DNA of 64,000 nucleotides from Lotus japonicus. Lineage: Eukaryota; Streptophyta; Magnoliopsida; Fabales; Fabaceae. Positions 32,984 through 44,216 of the stretch are shown piece by piece. Both the position numbers and the translations under genes were made by a program. The notes under the pieces were generated by a model that was not told the DNA's origin, made no database searches, and was given only the letters and a program-made list of their open reading frames with translations. Where the stretch lies: NCBI RefSeq assembly GCF_012489685.1, contig NC_080042.1, forward strand, positions 33,733,158 to 33,797,157, in the 5' to 3' direction. The first letter of the stretch is position 1, and each line of letters opens with the position of its first letter.

Positions 32984-34174
32984 ATGGTGGTGTCAAGTGG
33001 TGAGAGTGGTGGGATAAACAACTTTGTTTCCTTAACCAAGATGCAACAACCAAAAAACCTAACATCTCCACCTTCACTCTCCTCCTCTTCTAATCCTCCC
33101 GGCAACCCAGTGCCACAACCAATCCTTCCCTTGGAAATCGTGGAAGAAATTCTTTGCAGGCTTCCAGTGAAGCTCCTCTCACAACTCCGCTGTGTCTGCA
33201 AGTCCTGGAATTCGCTAATTTCTGATCCCAAGTTTTCCAAAAAGCACCTGCATTACTCACATAAGGACTTCACTCACTTCCACCTCTTGCTAAACTTCAT
33301 GAACCCTTCATACGAGAATTATCTCTTGGACTACTTTCTACCCTCTTCTTTCAATGATATAACCCCTGCCACCACAGATCTCAGGTATCCTTTAATTAAT
33401 CAAGAATATTTTCTTTCGATTGCTGGATCTTGCGACGGATTTCTAACCATTGGTCGTTCCTTTATTGTATGGAACCCATCTATTAAGAAATCGAAGATGT
33501 TGCCATCGTTGGAAATTCCATCACTAGGTGGTATAAGTACAAAGATAAATCATGGGTTTGGTTACGATCATTTAAGTGATAGATACAAGGTGGTTTCAAT
33601 TTTTCACTATATATGTGATGGTGGTCGTCTTAGAAATCAAGTCCATGTCCATACTTTGGGTTCCGATTCCTGGAGAAGGATTGAGGATTTCCCTTATGTC
33701 CTTTTGTTAAATACATTTGGAATATTTGTGAGTGGCACGCTTAATTGGTTTGCGTTAGCCTCAAATGATTCATGGGCTATTGTTTCTTTTCATTTGGGGA
33801 AGGAGTCTTATCAAGAAATTTCACAGCCTGATTATGGAGATGAAAGTTTAGTTACTAAAGACTTAACGGTAATAAGAGATTGCTTATGTTTCGTTGCTGA
33901 TAAGAAGACAGTTTCAGATATTTGGCTTATGAAAGAATATGGTATTCAAGAGTCTTGGACTAAATTGTTCAGGGTTACTTGTGAAGATCCTAAAACTCAT
34001 CCACTTACTCGGGTAATTTATATTTCTAAGGATGATGAACTATTGCTAAACTACTAGTACAAGGTCGGTGTTTATAATCCAAGAAATGTTACTTTTAAAA
34101 CTCTTCTTTTTCAATACGAGGGTTTCATCACTCCATGGGTGTATGTTGAGAGTTTGCTATCACCTTGTTCTTAA
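32984..34174 (+). pseudogene. F-box gene copy 2, truncated by a stop
   Basis: Homologous to copies 1 and 3 over its whole length, but a TAG at 34055-34057 replaces the CAG found at that place in both, leaving 357 codons and removing about 39 C-terminal residues. Homology continues to the normal end at 34174. A 6-bp in-frame deletion removes two residues (Y-S before T-I-G-R-S-F). It shares N-terminal variants (I-N-N-F, M-Q-Q-P-K, G-N-P-V-P) with copy 4. The F-box itself is intact, so a shortened protein could still bind SKP1. Confidence 0.8.
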
Positions 34175-35139
34175 TATATGAGGACAAGAATGTGATGCTA
34201 CCTATTTGTGTGGGAGGATTGTGAATAATATGAAAATTTTACCTTCTAATTCCTGTTCTATATTTTATGTTTGTTTTCATTTCTGTTGGCTTCACTGGTC
34301 CTTGTTAATCAGTTGTTAATGTGATATGCAGTATGAGTGAGCAACAACATGTTACATACATAGAGTGTGTTTGTTTTAACATTGTAGTAAAAGATAAATA
34401 ACATTAACTCAATCCACCCCAATGTTTCATTCACTTTTTTATCGTTTTGTGACAGCTGAACAAGGAAAAACCAAAAAAACATAGGTCTCCAATGTGAAAG
34501 CAAATTCGCATGTGTAATGAGAGTAAAATTTGTTGTTTCGTTAGCTTAAAAGTTTTTTTAGATCAATCAAACATATATCAAAATACACACTAAAAAATTC
34601 AATTGTTTTACCAACCCTTTGGATATCAATGGTCAATAAGTTTGGAAAAAAGTGAAGATGAGTTAAGCACAAATTAGTTATAATGGGTGATGTTTTGGTA
34701 AAAAAAATGATTTTGTAAAATAAAATCAATAAAACCTACACCTGAGTGACTCATTCATACGCTGAATTACACGCTACGTGTTATATGACAAAACATATTA
34801 GTCTTTACTTATGCATCCAAGAGGTAATATTTTCCTTTGTGGCTTCTTCCTAATGATTCTACCATATCATAGATTGGTTGAGCACGAGGTAGATACTTTT
34901 TAATAGTGTTTCTTTTCACCCTCTTCACAAAATATTGGAGTAAATGAAAAGTCCCCTATTTCTCTTTATTCATGCTTCACCATGTAAGATACAATAAGGC
35001 ATGGACATATATCTTTCTTGTATGACTTCTATTTTCTCCTCACAGCCAGAGCCATCGTTAGGAACTCCCCCTCACCTCATTCGCCATAAATTGGCTTATC
35101 TTCTTTATTTTCACCCATAATAACATCCATCATCGCTCC
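34175..35139. other. 3' region of unit 2 up to element D
   Basis: Repeats the sequence downstream of copy 1 (from 29638) with minor changes. No gene. Confidence 0.65.
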
Positions 35140-35144
35140 TCCCT

Positions 35145-35461
35145 TTGACTGGGCGAGACCTCAGGGTCCCTCGCCCAAGAGCGCTGGCCTAGGGCGATGA
35201 ATGGACCAGGGACTTGGGCCTCCCTCTCGGAGGCCCAACCGGCCCATTAGGATAAGTTAGGGGTGCCAAGCCCAACTTCCCAACTATAAATAGGGGAATG
35301 GTACCAATTGTAAAGGACTCTTAGCTCATTTGTGCAAAACAAGATTGAAATTCATTCATTCTCTCTCTAAAGCGGTTTCGCTCTCATTCTCTCTAGGAGT
35401 CTCACATCACGTTCCTTGCACTTTAGGTACTACACCTCATCTCAATGTTCATGATAGAACA
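35145..35461 (+). repeat. 5' LTR of element D
   Basis: Starts TTGACTGGGCGAG (slightly eroded TG end) and ends GATAGAACA. TATAAATA at 35285-35292. Confidence 0.88.
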
Positions 35462-35463
35462 TT

Positions 35464-35481
35464 TGGCGCCGTCTATGGGGA
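35464..35481 (+). promoter_or_regulatory. Primer binding site of element D
   Basis: TGGCGCCGTCTATGGGGA, two bases after the LTR, matching the equivalent site of element A. Confidence 0.75.
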
Positions 35482-35604
35482 ACGGTAGATTTCGATTCCC
35501 GGACTACGTGGATTGCGATTTGGTTTAGATAAATTCGATTTCCTGTGTGATTTTCTTCGATTCTACGATTTTTGACCGAATCCTCAGTTTACCGAGTGAG
35601 CCTG

Positions 35605-36660
35605 ATGGAGTCACTTTGCCGACAGCGTAGCGAGGAGCCAGAGCGGAGGCACAGTTCTTGCCCGCACTCCACCAGGATAGGTAGACAGCGCCGTGCAGAA
35701 GCACGACGTGCACTCAGTAGCAACTTAAGACTGCAAAATGAGTGTCTGCAGGAGCAAATGGAATACTATCACCTTAGGCGGTGGAATGAAGACGAGATGG
35801 AGGCCGAGGCTGCTGCGGAGATCAAACCGTTCTCAGCAGCAGTGCGAGAAGTGGCCGTACCGGATGGTACGAGAGGCCTCGAGTTGGAAACATACGACGG
35901 ACTAACCGACCCGAAAGATCATCTGCTCCACTTCAATGTGAAGATGGCGATGAGTGTGGTTTCTGACGCGGTAAAGTGCAGGATGTTCCCGTCCACATTT
36001 CGAGGCGCGGAAACGACCTGGTTTATGGCCTTGCCGCAGGGATCCATAATGAAGTTTCGTGACTTCTCGTCCAAATTCCTGGGCCAGTTCTTTGTAAGAG
36101 AAGTTGAGGACCTGTTTGAAATACGACAGGAGGAGCGAGAAACACTGAAGCGATACATGGAGCGGTACAGTGCCGCGTCTGCATGATTTGAAGAGGCGGA
36201 GCCTCGAACATGCGTATGTGCTTTTAAGAACAGATTGTCGTTAGAAAAGCTGAGCTGCGAGCTGAGCAGGAAACCAGCGCACTCAGTGGCGGAAGTTCAC
36301 GCCAGAGCGAGAGACTACGTCATAGAAGAGGAGGATGCTACGTGTGAGGGCAGCAAAGGTGTCACTGGCGAGGAAACGAGAACAAGACAAGGAAGCAAGT
36401 AATGTGCGGAAGGTTAAGGAAGTTGGCCAATTGATTAAAAAATTCAAGGGAGAACTACTCTATTCGAAAAAAGAGAGCAAAACATGTAAGCGCTCTCGGC
36501 GAACAGCTAACTCTCGCCGACGGAGGAAGCCAGAGGCGGACTCGAGTGAGGAATTGGCAGAGTCACTCCTGGAGGCAATACGGAACTTGTCCCCGGCACG
36601 ATGTAAAGAGCCAGTCCAAGTGATGTGAATATACAACTCGAAAGGCCATAACACCAGTGA
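35605..36660 (+). pseudogene. Gag of element D, broken
   Basis: From the ATG at 35605 (MESLCRQRS) the frame runs 193 codons with the gag core (DPKDHLLHFN, then K-C-R-M-F-P-S-T-F and W-F-x-x-L-P-x-G-S) to a TGA at 36184. Homology continues past the stop and after a frameshift in the frame 36335-36628. A degenerate zinc-knuckle region follows at 36625-36660, with the first cysteine position replaced by a stop. The frame stays open 33 bp further upstream but only by way of a TTG. Same family as gag of element A. Confidence 0.75.
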
Positions 36661-36745
36661 CTGTGTATCGCTGAAGGGCCAAGTTAGGCAGCTAATCAAG
36701 GCGAGGCGACCACGGGTCACCGGTCGGGGAGCGGACAGGGACAAC

Positions 36746-37312
36746 TTGAGACGAACGCCAAGCGCAGGTAAGGGAAAGACGACTACGGCAAGGGGAAAGG
36801 AGGCGAGGAGAGCTGTCAGCGACGAAGGCAGGGCGTCAGTTGAAGCGGCCGACACAATCGAAGGGGGCTTCGACAGGGGCGAAAGCACGTCGAAGGCGAG
36901 GCGGAAGCAAGAAAGAGTGGTAGCGTCGGTAAAGGAATACCTGGCTCCATTTAGGCGCCCACATCCGGATATAGTAATATCGTCAGCAGATTTCGAGGGA
37001 ATCAAGGCCCACACAGATGATCCGCTGGTGGTAATGGTAAGAATTAATGGTTTCAATGTGCAGAGGGTGCTTTTGGACCAACGCAGCTCAGCGGATATCA
37101 TCTACGGGAACGCGTTTGAACAGTTGGGGCTGACAGACAAGGATTTGATGCCATATAAGAGAAAGTGCAAGAAACCAGCGGAAGTTGACAGTAGGAGGCC
37201 GACGAAGGTGGCCCGACACGCTGGGCAAGAAGATGAGCAAGGGAAAGTCCCTTTTTACTACAGGGTTGTTGAGCAGGGCGGCGAAGATGGAGTGCTGGGC
37301 GTGATACTCTGA
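36746..37312 (+). pseudogene. Protease remnant of element D
   Basis: An open stretch of 188 codons without a proper start. It contains the segment R-V-L-L-D-Q-R-S-S-A-D, aligned with the D-Q-G-S-S-A-D of element A, so the glycine of the active-site triad is changed to arginine. Homology ends soon after (near 37170) and no RT follows. The enzyme would be dead. Confidence 0.65.
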
Positions 37313-38111
37313 GCAAGGGAGCAGTCACTAAGGGGGGACATGGCGTGGGAACAACCGAAAAGCTAGGACTAAAAATAAAGATGTACTCTTTTTCTCCGTC
37401 ACGAGAGTTTCTTAACGAGGCATCCCTCGATGTAAAAATTTATACAAATCAAATACAAAAGGATATTCTCAGCAATACTCATAACTATTAAACTGAGATG
37501 GCAGCCTGGTGGGAAAAATTCCCTGAAGGTGGCGATCCCAACACGACTTTGATGTCTGGGGATCGCTCAGGAAAGTCCGACGCTGACAGTAGCCCCTGCT
37601 GGCGACGTGTGCGGATAAGCTTCTTATCTAAAGAACCTCGCCGAAATATGGGCGAGTCAAGTCTTCCCGAAACGCGGGCGAGCATTTTTAACTAGGCTGA
37701 AAGTCTCCGGCAACCTATATGGCCATTGGGCCCCGAGCAACTATAAGACCCCGCCTAATAAGGTTGGTGGGGCCACACCTGCTCTTACGGGAAATATGCG
37801 TGTAAACGAAAGCCTCGGTCCAATACCGAGCGAAAGTCATAGTTATACAAGGCACACTCTCGAAAGTTGCTAACGCAAAAACTCGGAATCAAGCACTGAA
37901 AACCACGTGCTAGACGGCGAAGAAACGAAAGGCGAAGCTCATGACGACACCGCCCTCATCGCTTCGCCCACTTATGGCGAACGAGCCCAGGCGCCTCGCC
38001 CATTTATTTACTCGATTGTTTTCGTTTATTTCATTCATTATTCATTTGCTCATGCATTCATGATAACACACATCTAGGGGTGTTCATAAAATAAAGCAAG
38101 CAAAACTCTTT
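37313..38111. other. Element D spacer between sense and antisense parts
   Basis: No frame related to known retrotransposon proteins. GC-richer than the host flanks, with CTCGCC/GGCGA strings that also occur in the LTR. Confidence 0.5.
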
Positions 38112-38117
38112 TTTATT
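38112..38117 (-). terminator. Poly(A) signal of the antisense mini-gene in D
   Basis: AATAAA on the minus strand, 20 bp after the stop of the coiled-coil frame. Confidence 0.4.
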
Positions 38118-38137
38118 TAGATCATTCAAATTACATG

Positions 38138-38527
38138 TTAGAACGGAGGATTTCTCCTTACAAACCTACATTGACGACGATACTCTTTCTTCTCAAGCTC
38201 CAGGCGATGCTGCTTGTATTCCAAACGGGCCAAGCTTCGACGGACCTCCTGCTTCTCAGGACTCTCCGCCATGACCTCCAGCGAGGCCTCCATCGCTCGA
38301 ATATCGGCGTAATTATCCAGCTCCCTCTGGAACATGTCCTGAAGTTCCTCCACAAACGCGAGGAATCCTCTGAGTTTGTTGTCCACCTCGGAGTCTAGGC
38401 CCATGCCTAGAAACTGGTTGGTCAGTTGGTAAACGCTAGGGGCTTCTGGATGCCTAACGTTGAAATAGAGATCCTCATCAAAAGCTTTCTTCCTCCACTC
38501 GTGGATGTAGCTTTTAGAGGATGCCAT
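38138..38527 (-). CDS. Antisense coiled-coil protein carried by element D
   Basis: A 129-codon ATG frame against the sense of element D. It is a clear homologue of the 130-codon gene at 9395-9787 in copia element C: both have R-K-K-A-F-D-E-D / R-R-K-A-F-E-E-D, N-V-R-H-P / N-I-R-H-P, a shared F-x-x-F-V-E-E-(L/I)-Q core followed by Q-R-E-L, charged helices, and the end R-x-x-P-P-F. TATAAAT at 38585-38591 (minus) stands 58-64 bp upstream, at the same distance as in C, and AATAAA follows the stop. Here the frame is intact although gag, protease and the long antisense gene of the same element are broken. Function unknown; a nucleic-acid or protein-binding helper is conceivable but unsupported. Confidence 0.7.
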   Translation of the reverse strand: MASSKSYIHEWRKKAFDEDLYFNVRHPEAPSVYQLTNQFLGMGLDSEVDNKLRGFLAFVEELQDMFQRELDNYADIRAMEASLEVMAESPEKQEVRRSLARLEYKQHRLELEKKEYRRQCRFVRRNPPF

Positions 38528-38584
38528 TATGACGATCGAATTTAGAAACAGATGAGATGTGAAAGCTGTTAGAAGTTAACTGCC

Positions 38585-38591
38585 ATTTATA
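38585..38591 (-). promoter_or_regulatory. TATA box of the antisense mini-gene in D
   Basis: Minus-strand TATAAAT, mirroring the element C arrangement. Confidence 0.5.
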
Positions 38592-38887
38592 CACAAAGTA
38601 CAATCTCTAGGAGTTATTGCCAAAGCAATTTCTGGCCGGTGGTCAGCGATAACCACCCTTTGGGATTTGGGGAAGAAGCTTTTAATCAAGGGTTAGGATC
38701 CTCTAGGGAAGACGACTCGCATGATTCACAGTCTGAGAGCCTTCTCAGTATGGAAGGAAAGCCTAAGTTTGATTGAAGTTTAGAATGTAGCAAAGCAAAA
38801 CACAAAAAAAAAAACCTCGGAATTCTCATTAAGAAAGGAAAAACAACAGGAAAATAAATTGTTGTTGCAGATTTGACCTAAGAACCG

Positions 38888-40976
38888 CTAACATTTATCG
38901 GTTTGCTCTACATCTTCTTCATTCAGGAAACGCTCGGCGATGAAGCCCAAGGGATCGTCGATTCCAACCAACCCGGTGGGGGTAACCCTCTTGAACGCCC
39001 CCATCTGGCGAAGATCGATCTGGAGATGAAGATGCTCCACTTGGGCTTTGGCGAGGAAAAAGCCGTGACCGCGTTAAAAAACAGCAGTGGCAGCAGTGGC
39101 GTCTGACCTCATTTTTTCCAATAAGGCCTCCGCGTCAAGTTGAGCTTGAGTCTTCACCATAGATAAGGCCTTGTCATTCTTCGCCAGTTCAGAGCGAAGG
39201 TTCTCGAGATCAGTCTCCATCAGAGAAAGGGTTTGATCTTTGGAAGCCGCCAAATCCACCTTTGCCTCGGATTCCAGCCGCACCTCCTGCTGAAGCTCCG
39301 CGAGGGCTTTTTCCAAGTCAGAAATTTTCCAGTCTCGGAACTCCAAGCTAACCCTGGCACAGCTGGTCTGCTCGTTTAATTCTTTGGAAAAGGAGGCCTC
39401 TTTGGCTTTCAGCTGGGCAAGGAGCGCTCGGCGTTCCTCAACAAATTCGGCATTAAGGGCGCGGAGGCGCACCACCTCTGATCACAAATCGTCGGCATCT
39501 TTGGAGGAATGTTTGTAACAATGAAAGGCGTGGAGCACTGTCGCCAGTGCGCCTTCCGAAACTTTGTCCAAACCCTGCTGCTTAACCACTTCATCCATCC
39601 TCGCCACTTGCACTGGCGTCAAAGACAGGGAATACGACAATCCCTGGCTTGAAGAGCCTGGGGGAAAGGCGGTAACATGACTCAGTGGCGGTGGCGCTGG
39701 AACACTAGCTCATGGCACTGAGTTTTGACCAGGGAACGATGGGGCGACTGTCGTATTTGGGAGGAGTCTATCAACAAAATCACTCTGGGCGTTGGGCGAA
39801 GAGGCTGGGGTCGCCTTTGAGGGTTCACCGGGGTGGTTCGATTTGGGAGTCTCCTCAGGCTCATGAGAAGCTGCGAAGATAACAGGAGTTCTCTCCCCGC
39901 CAGAGGACGATACGACAGCCGAGGGGTGTGGCCTCTTTGAGGAAGGGCGAGGGTCCTCATCGCCGAGAGGCCGTTTCTCACTTGCAAGGACTTTTGACAG
40001 GGACGTCTTGTCGCCCTTCAAATTAACTCGAGGGGGAAACGAGACGTTCCCTTTCTCCTCAAAGGCGGACAGAAGGCCCTCACTAACATGGCGTATTTTT
40101 CCGATCACATGAGTGCAGTATAAAATCGGGAGTCTAGCAAGGAAGCTGATGACAGTTTTGTCCTCAGGGGTTAAGGAATCCTCAGGCGGGTTAATTACTT
40201 GGCGCACTTCTTGGGTCTAGTAGAGGGGAAATCGGGCGGTGCCGTCCCTGTGGGTGAAAACCTCAGGGTACTCATGAGACACCACGACCCTGAAGAACTT
40301 TCGAGCCATATCAACGGTGATGGTAGACCAAAATGGGTTGAAGCGCTGACGTCCAGATCTAGCTTCTAGAGAAACCCAGTTGCACGGCGGTGAGAGTTGG
40401 GCAGATACGCGGTAAAAATAGAAGAAGTGGGAGGGTTCAGGCTCTTGCTAAATCGTGTCGCAGAGAATTTCAAAACATCGCAAAAAGGCCCAACTGTTGG
40501 GGTGAAGTTGACTGTAGACAACATTGATGTTGTGGAGCACAAAACAAACAAAGGGAGAAAAGGGAAACCTGATTCCCAAGCTTGTGAACATGTACCCATA
40601 CGCGTAGAAGAAGTGGGGAACACCACGTGGTTGTCTTGGGGGCGAAGCCAGGGACGCTCTGCGGCTGAGCAAACATCGTAATACATAAGATTATCAAGAG
40701 GTTTCTTGTGACAAAATCGCCGGATTCCGAAGAAACGTCGCAAATGGATGACCACTGACCTAGGCTAGACGTTTGGTTGGGCAGCGTCCCAGCGGGCAGA
40801 GCCTTAACAGCGGGAGCTGGCAAGGACTCCCAGGTCCTCGTTCGGAAGGCAACAATGTCTTCTTCTTTAAGTGGAGCTCCCCCTGGGGGGGGAAGGTCGT
40901 TAGGGGGAACGCACCGTAAGGGGGTGGCGATGGTGATGTTGCGGTTCGAGTTTCTTGTCTGGCGCTTTGGTGACAT
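38888..40976 (-). pseudogene. Long antisense gene of element D, frameshifted
   Basis: A decayed gene of about 2.1 kb from ATG 40976 (MSPKRQTRN) to a stop at 38888. The pieces change frame several times (between about 40750 and 40380) and contain stops, for example TAG at 40217-40219 and TGA near 39710. In order: a Pro-rich N-terminus; a segment resembling the 'putative gypsy type transposon' domain (F-F-Y-A-Y-G-Y, then Q-L-H-P-N-S-W-A-F near 40500); a Ser/Pro-rich spacer (40207-39710); a long coiled coil (39475-39074); and a C-terminal tail. TATAAAG at 41131-41137 (minus) lies 155 bp upstream. Genes of this kind are known as extra, often antisense, ORFs of Tat-type plant elements. Their role is unresolved. 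Confidence 0.6.
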
Positions 40977-41130
40977 TGCGAAAAAGGGATAAGAAATGAG
41001 GGTTACTTTAACACTGAAGAGGTCCGATGGAAGGTAAGACGGCGCGTGAGAAGCTGTGAGGGTTAAGAAAATGATTTACGGAGGGAGACTTGCGCGTCGT
41101 GGAAAGATTAAAGGGTAAGGGGAACAATGT

Positions 41131-41137
41131 CTTTATA
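41131..41137 (-). promoter_or_regulatory. TATA box of the long antisense gene in D
   Basis: Minus-strand TATAAAG, 155 bp before the ATG at 40976, inside element D and well away from the LTR promoters. Confidence 0.4.
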
Positions 41138-41698
41138 AGCAAGGGGTAACGATTGAGGGGAAACGTGTGAAGAGATGCTGGGGGCAGTTGTTGGGAAACG
41201 TGGAGGAAAGATGGGAGATCGTGCCCCGTAGCAACAGAGAATGATTGCGGTTACGGGATTTCGGGAAGTGGAAGTGACCCAGTAAGTAGGAATTGCAACG
41301 GTTGAAGGTAATTGGCTCAGTATCTAAAGTTGACAGGCTTTGTGGGGATTCGAGGGGACGTTTCGGGAGAGCAGTTGAGATTTTGCAGACCTTGGCTGCC
41401 ACGTGTCATAGGCGTTGAGCGCATTAAGATCTCAAGATTTAGGGCACGTGCCTAGCCGCGATAGGGCGAGCGGGTTAAGCATCATCACCACAAGCTCGCT
41501 TGTGGACTCAAGCCGCAAAGGGGGCCTGGCAGGGCGTCCAAGATGCGAATTTTTAAGCTTTAAATTACTAAGCCATGTTGGCAATTGATTCTTTGTTTTC
41601 AGACTTTGTGTTTTAGCATTAGTTAGTTTCTTATGGCCATCGCCTTGTTCTTCCAGCATAAAGACACACTTAGCTCTCATGCTTCGAGCTCGGTGTCT

Positions 41699-42018
41699 TG
41701 TGGACTAGGCGAGACCCCAGGGTTCCTCGCCCAGAAGCGCTGGCCTAGGGCGATGAATGGACCAGGGACTTGGGTCTCCCTCTTGGAGGCCCAATTGGCC
41801 CTTTAGGATAAGTTAGGGGCGCCAAGCCCAACTTCCCAACTATAAATAGGGGAAGGGTACCAATTGTAAAAGACTCTTAACTCATTTGTGCAATAACAAG
41901 ATTGAAATTCAGTTATTCTCTCTCTAAAGTGGTTTCGCACTCATTCTCTCTAGGAATCTCACATCACGTTCCTTGCAGTTTAGGTACTACACCTCATCTC
42001 AATCTTCATGATAGAACA
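41699..42018 (+). repeat. 3' LTR of element D
   Basis: Starts TGTGGACTAGG and ends GATAGAACA, followed by TCCCT. About 20 differences from the 5' LTR, many of them C/T or G/A. Confidence 0.88.
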
Positions 42019-42023
42019 TCCCT

Positions 42024-44159
42024 CAAAGTCTCTAACACGCCAAAACCCATGGAAACACCCCTCACACCACTAAGTTATCTCTCTTCTTCTTCTCATGTTA
42101 TCGCAAGATTATGCTTCTTTCACGTCTATCCTGTGGGTCCAAACTCCCTGACACACTGATTGTATGTGGATGATTACATCATTTTTTGAAAAAGAAAACA
42201 CCTTCGACCACATTGCTAGTGATGAAACCTTGATCTGAAATGGTCGTTGGGGAGGCGAGTATGAGTTATTGGTGGAGGGCGATTGAGGGTTATGAACTTC
42301 ACCATAGCTGAAATCACGGAGACCGTTGTCAATGTTCATGAAGAAGGTGTTGTAGGTAGAGTAATATGGGTGTGGAGATTCATTGAGAGAGAGAGAGAGG
42401 ATAAAACTAGGCAGAGGACCATTCTCTAGCAGTGGTATCCCTGATTCTTCTTCCTCCTTCCTCCTTCCTCCTTGGACCTACGCGAACTCGTTAGAGTAAT
42501 CACCAAATCGCACAAACTGCCATGCGAAGCATCTAGTAGACTACAATGCTCGACCTTAATATGTTTCCATGATTAGTAGACCACACGAAGACTGTCCATG
42601 ATTTGTGTACTATGTTTCCTTTGGTTATTTAGATATTGGAACGAATACGTCCAAACATGACTTATGATGGGCCTTAATCAACAGTTTGTAAAATTTCTAT
42701 GCAAATTAAAGTTTAAAATATTTAAATTTATTGGTTCTTTCATACAATAATTTATTTTTTACAATGCATTTCATAGTTAGTACTACTTTGTGGTTTAGTT
42801 GAGCTAGACAAATCAATAAATTTATTGCATTTCTTCAAATCTTGTGTACACAAGTTGAGCTAGACAAATCAAGTTTTGTTTTACATATGAATTTTAATGA
42901 AGTTCATAATTGTTTTTTATTACAAGTTCATAAATATACATTAACTTGAGAACGTTTTGTTTCCTTTTTGCCATTGAAATATTTAGTGAATTGTAGAATA
43001 TCTATCGACAGAATTTGAATTATGACTCAAATAAATAAAAACGAGATAATAGACTTATTTAAAAATTTAGTTTAACCTGCAGACTTAATTTCATCCTTGG
43101 AGAAAATTTAAAGTTAGTATATAGAATTTTTTTAAAAACAAATTTGATTAAGACATAACTTAAAATCCGAATAAACAACATTTTATATTATAATATGACT
43201 TAAATATGCTTTTGGTCCCTGAGATTGTAAAGGGAATCAAATTGAGTCCCTGGAAATTGTTTATTCGAAATGTAATCCCTAAATACTTTTTTAATCAAAT
43301 TAAGTCATTTTGCTAAATTTTGACAAGTCAACGGTCTAGTAGCAATCCAAGTCAGCTTAGGATGGCCACGTGGAGTTTTTCACATCAATTTTAGTCCTTG
43401 AAAAATTCTTTAAAATTATATTTCAGTCTATCTTCTTCCACCACCATCTTCTTCCTCTTCCACCTTCATCTTCATCCTTCTTCATGATGAATTCTTGTTC
43501 CTTGAAGCTTCCCCTCAGGTACCTATTCTCACTACAAAAACCATTTACCGGCACACATAACTTCAATCAAGTACACATACCATTATCACCACACCCTCAA
43601 ACCAAATAGAAGATTCTTACCCTCTTAAGTGCATGAAAGTTTAACTCTTAAGAATGAAAGTGCCGATAATATAAATAATCAAAAAGTGAATTGTTTATAT
43701 TAAGTGAAATAATTATGAGTTTAAATTTACTATTAATTCATTTTGTTGTAATCGTTACTAAAGTTAAATTTAATAGTAATATTTTATATTTAGATTTCTA
43801 TATTATAATATAATGTTTACATTCATTAAAGAAACAAAAAGTCTAAAATTAATATGATTTAACTGAAAATTAAATATGATTTGACTGAAAATCAAATATA
43901 ATAGGTAGAAAGTAATATTAAATAATCATTAGAGAAACAAAATGTCTAAAATTAATATGATTTGACTGAAAATTAAATATGATATGACTGAAAATCAAAT
44001 ATAATAGTTAAAAAGTAATATTAAAAGTATATATAATAATATAAAAAAATATGTTTAGATATAAATTAATAAATAAAAATAAAAATTAATTAAAAACAAA
44101 TTAAGTAAAATGTAAATTGTCAATCAATATTAAATTATTTTGAAATGGATTAAATTTTG
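42024..44159. other. Rest of unit 2 and upstream region of unit 3
   Basis: Continues the unit interrupted by D: 3' region with a short GA run (about 42388-42403), the GGTCCCTGAGATTGTAAAGG block near 43213, and the AT-rich promoter of copy 3. Near 43620 about 70 bp present in units 2 and 4 are missing, with ACCC/CCCT at the break. No gene. Confidence 0.6.
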
Positions 44160-44216
44160 TATAAAAGGTGATGCGACATCATCAATTTTTTCATCTAGCT
44201 ACGACCTTAGTCACAA

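Larger units (their letters stand above)
35145..42018 (+). mobile_element. Gypsy element D, Tat-like, pol-less, with antisense genes
   Basis: 6874 bp bounded by short LTRs (317 and 320 bp) and duplication TCCCT (35140-35144, 42019-42023). The empty site is visible in units 1 and 3 (near 30610 and 46385), which confirms the ends. Plus-strand content: PBS, broken gag, a protease remnant, then no RT, RNase H or integrase. The second half carries two genes on the minus strand: a small coiled-coil gene (38527-38138) and a long decayed gene (40976-38888). Antisense ORFs are known from some Tat-lineage elements. I counted roughly 20 differences between the LTRs, so D is much older than C. Confidence 0.88.

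Noticed and set aside
43370..43609. 79-codon plus-strand frame upstream of F-box copy 3, possible first exon with a CAGGTAC donor
   Set aside because: It is part of the repeated inter-unit block and is rich in Ser/Leu/His from CT-rich DNA. The other copies break the frame, and no second exon is visible.
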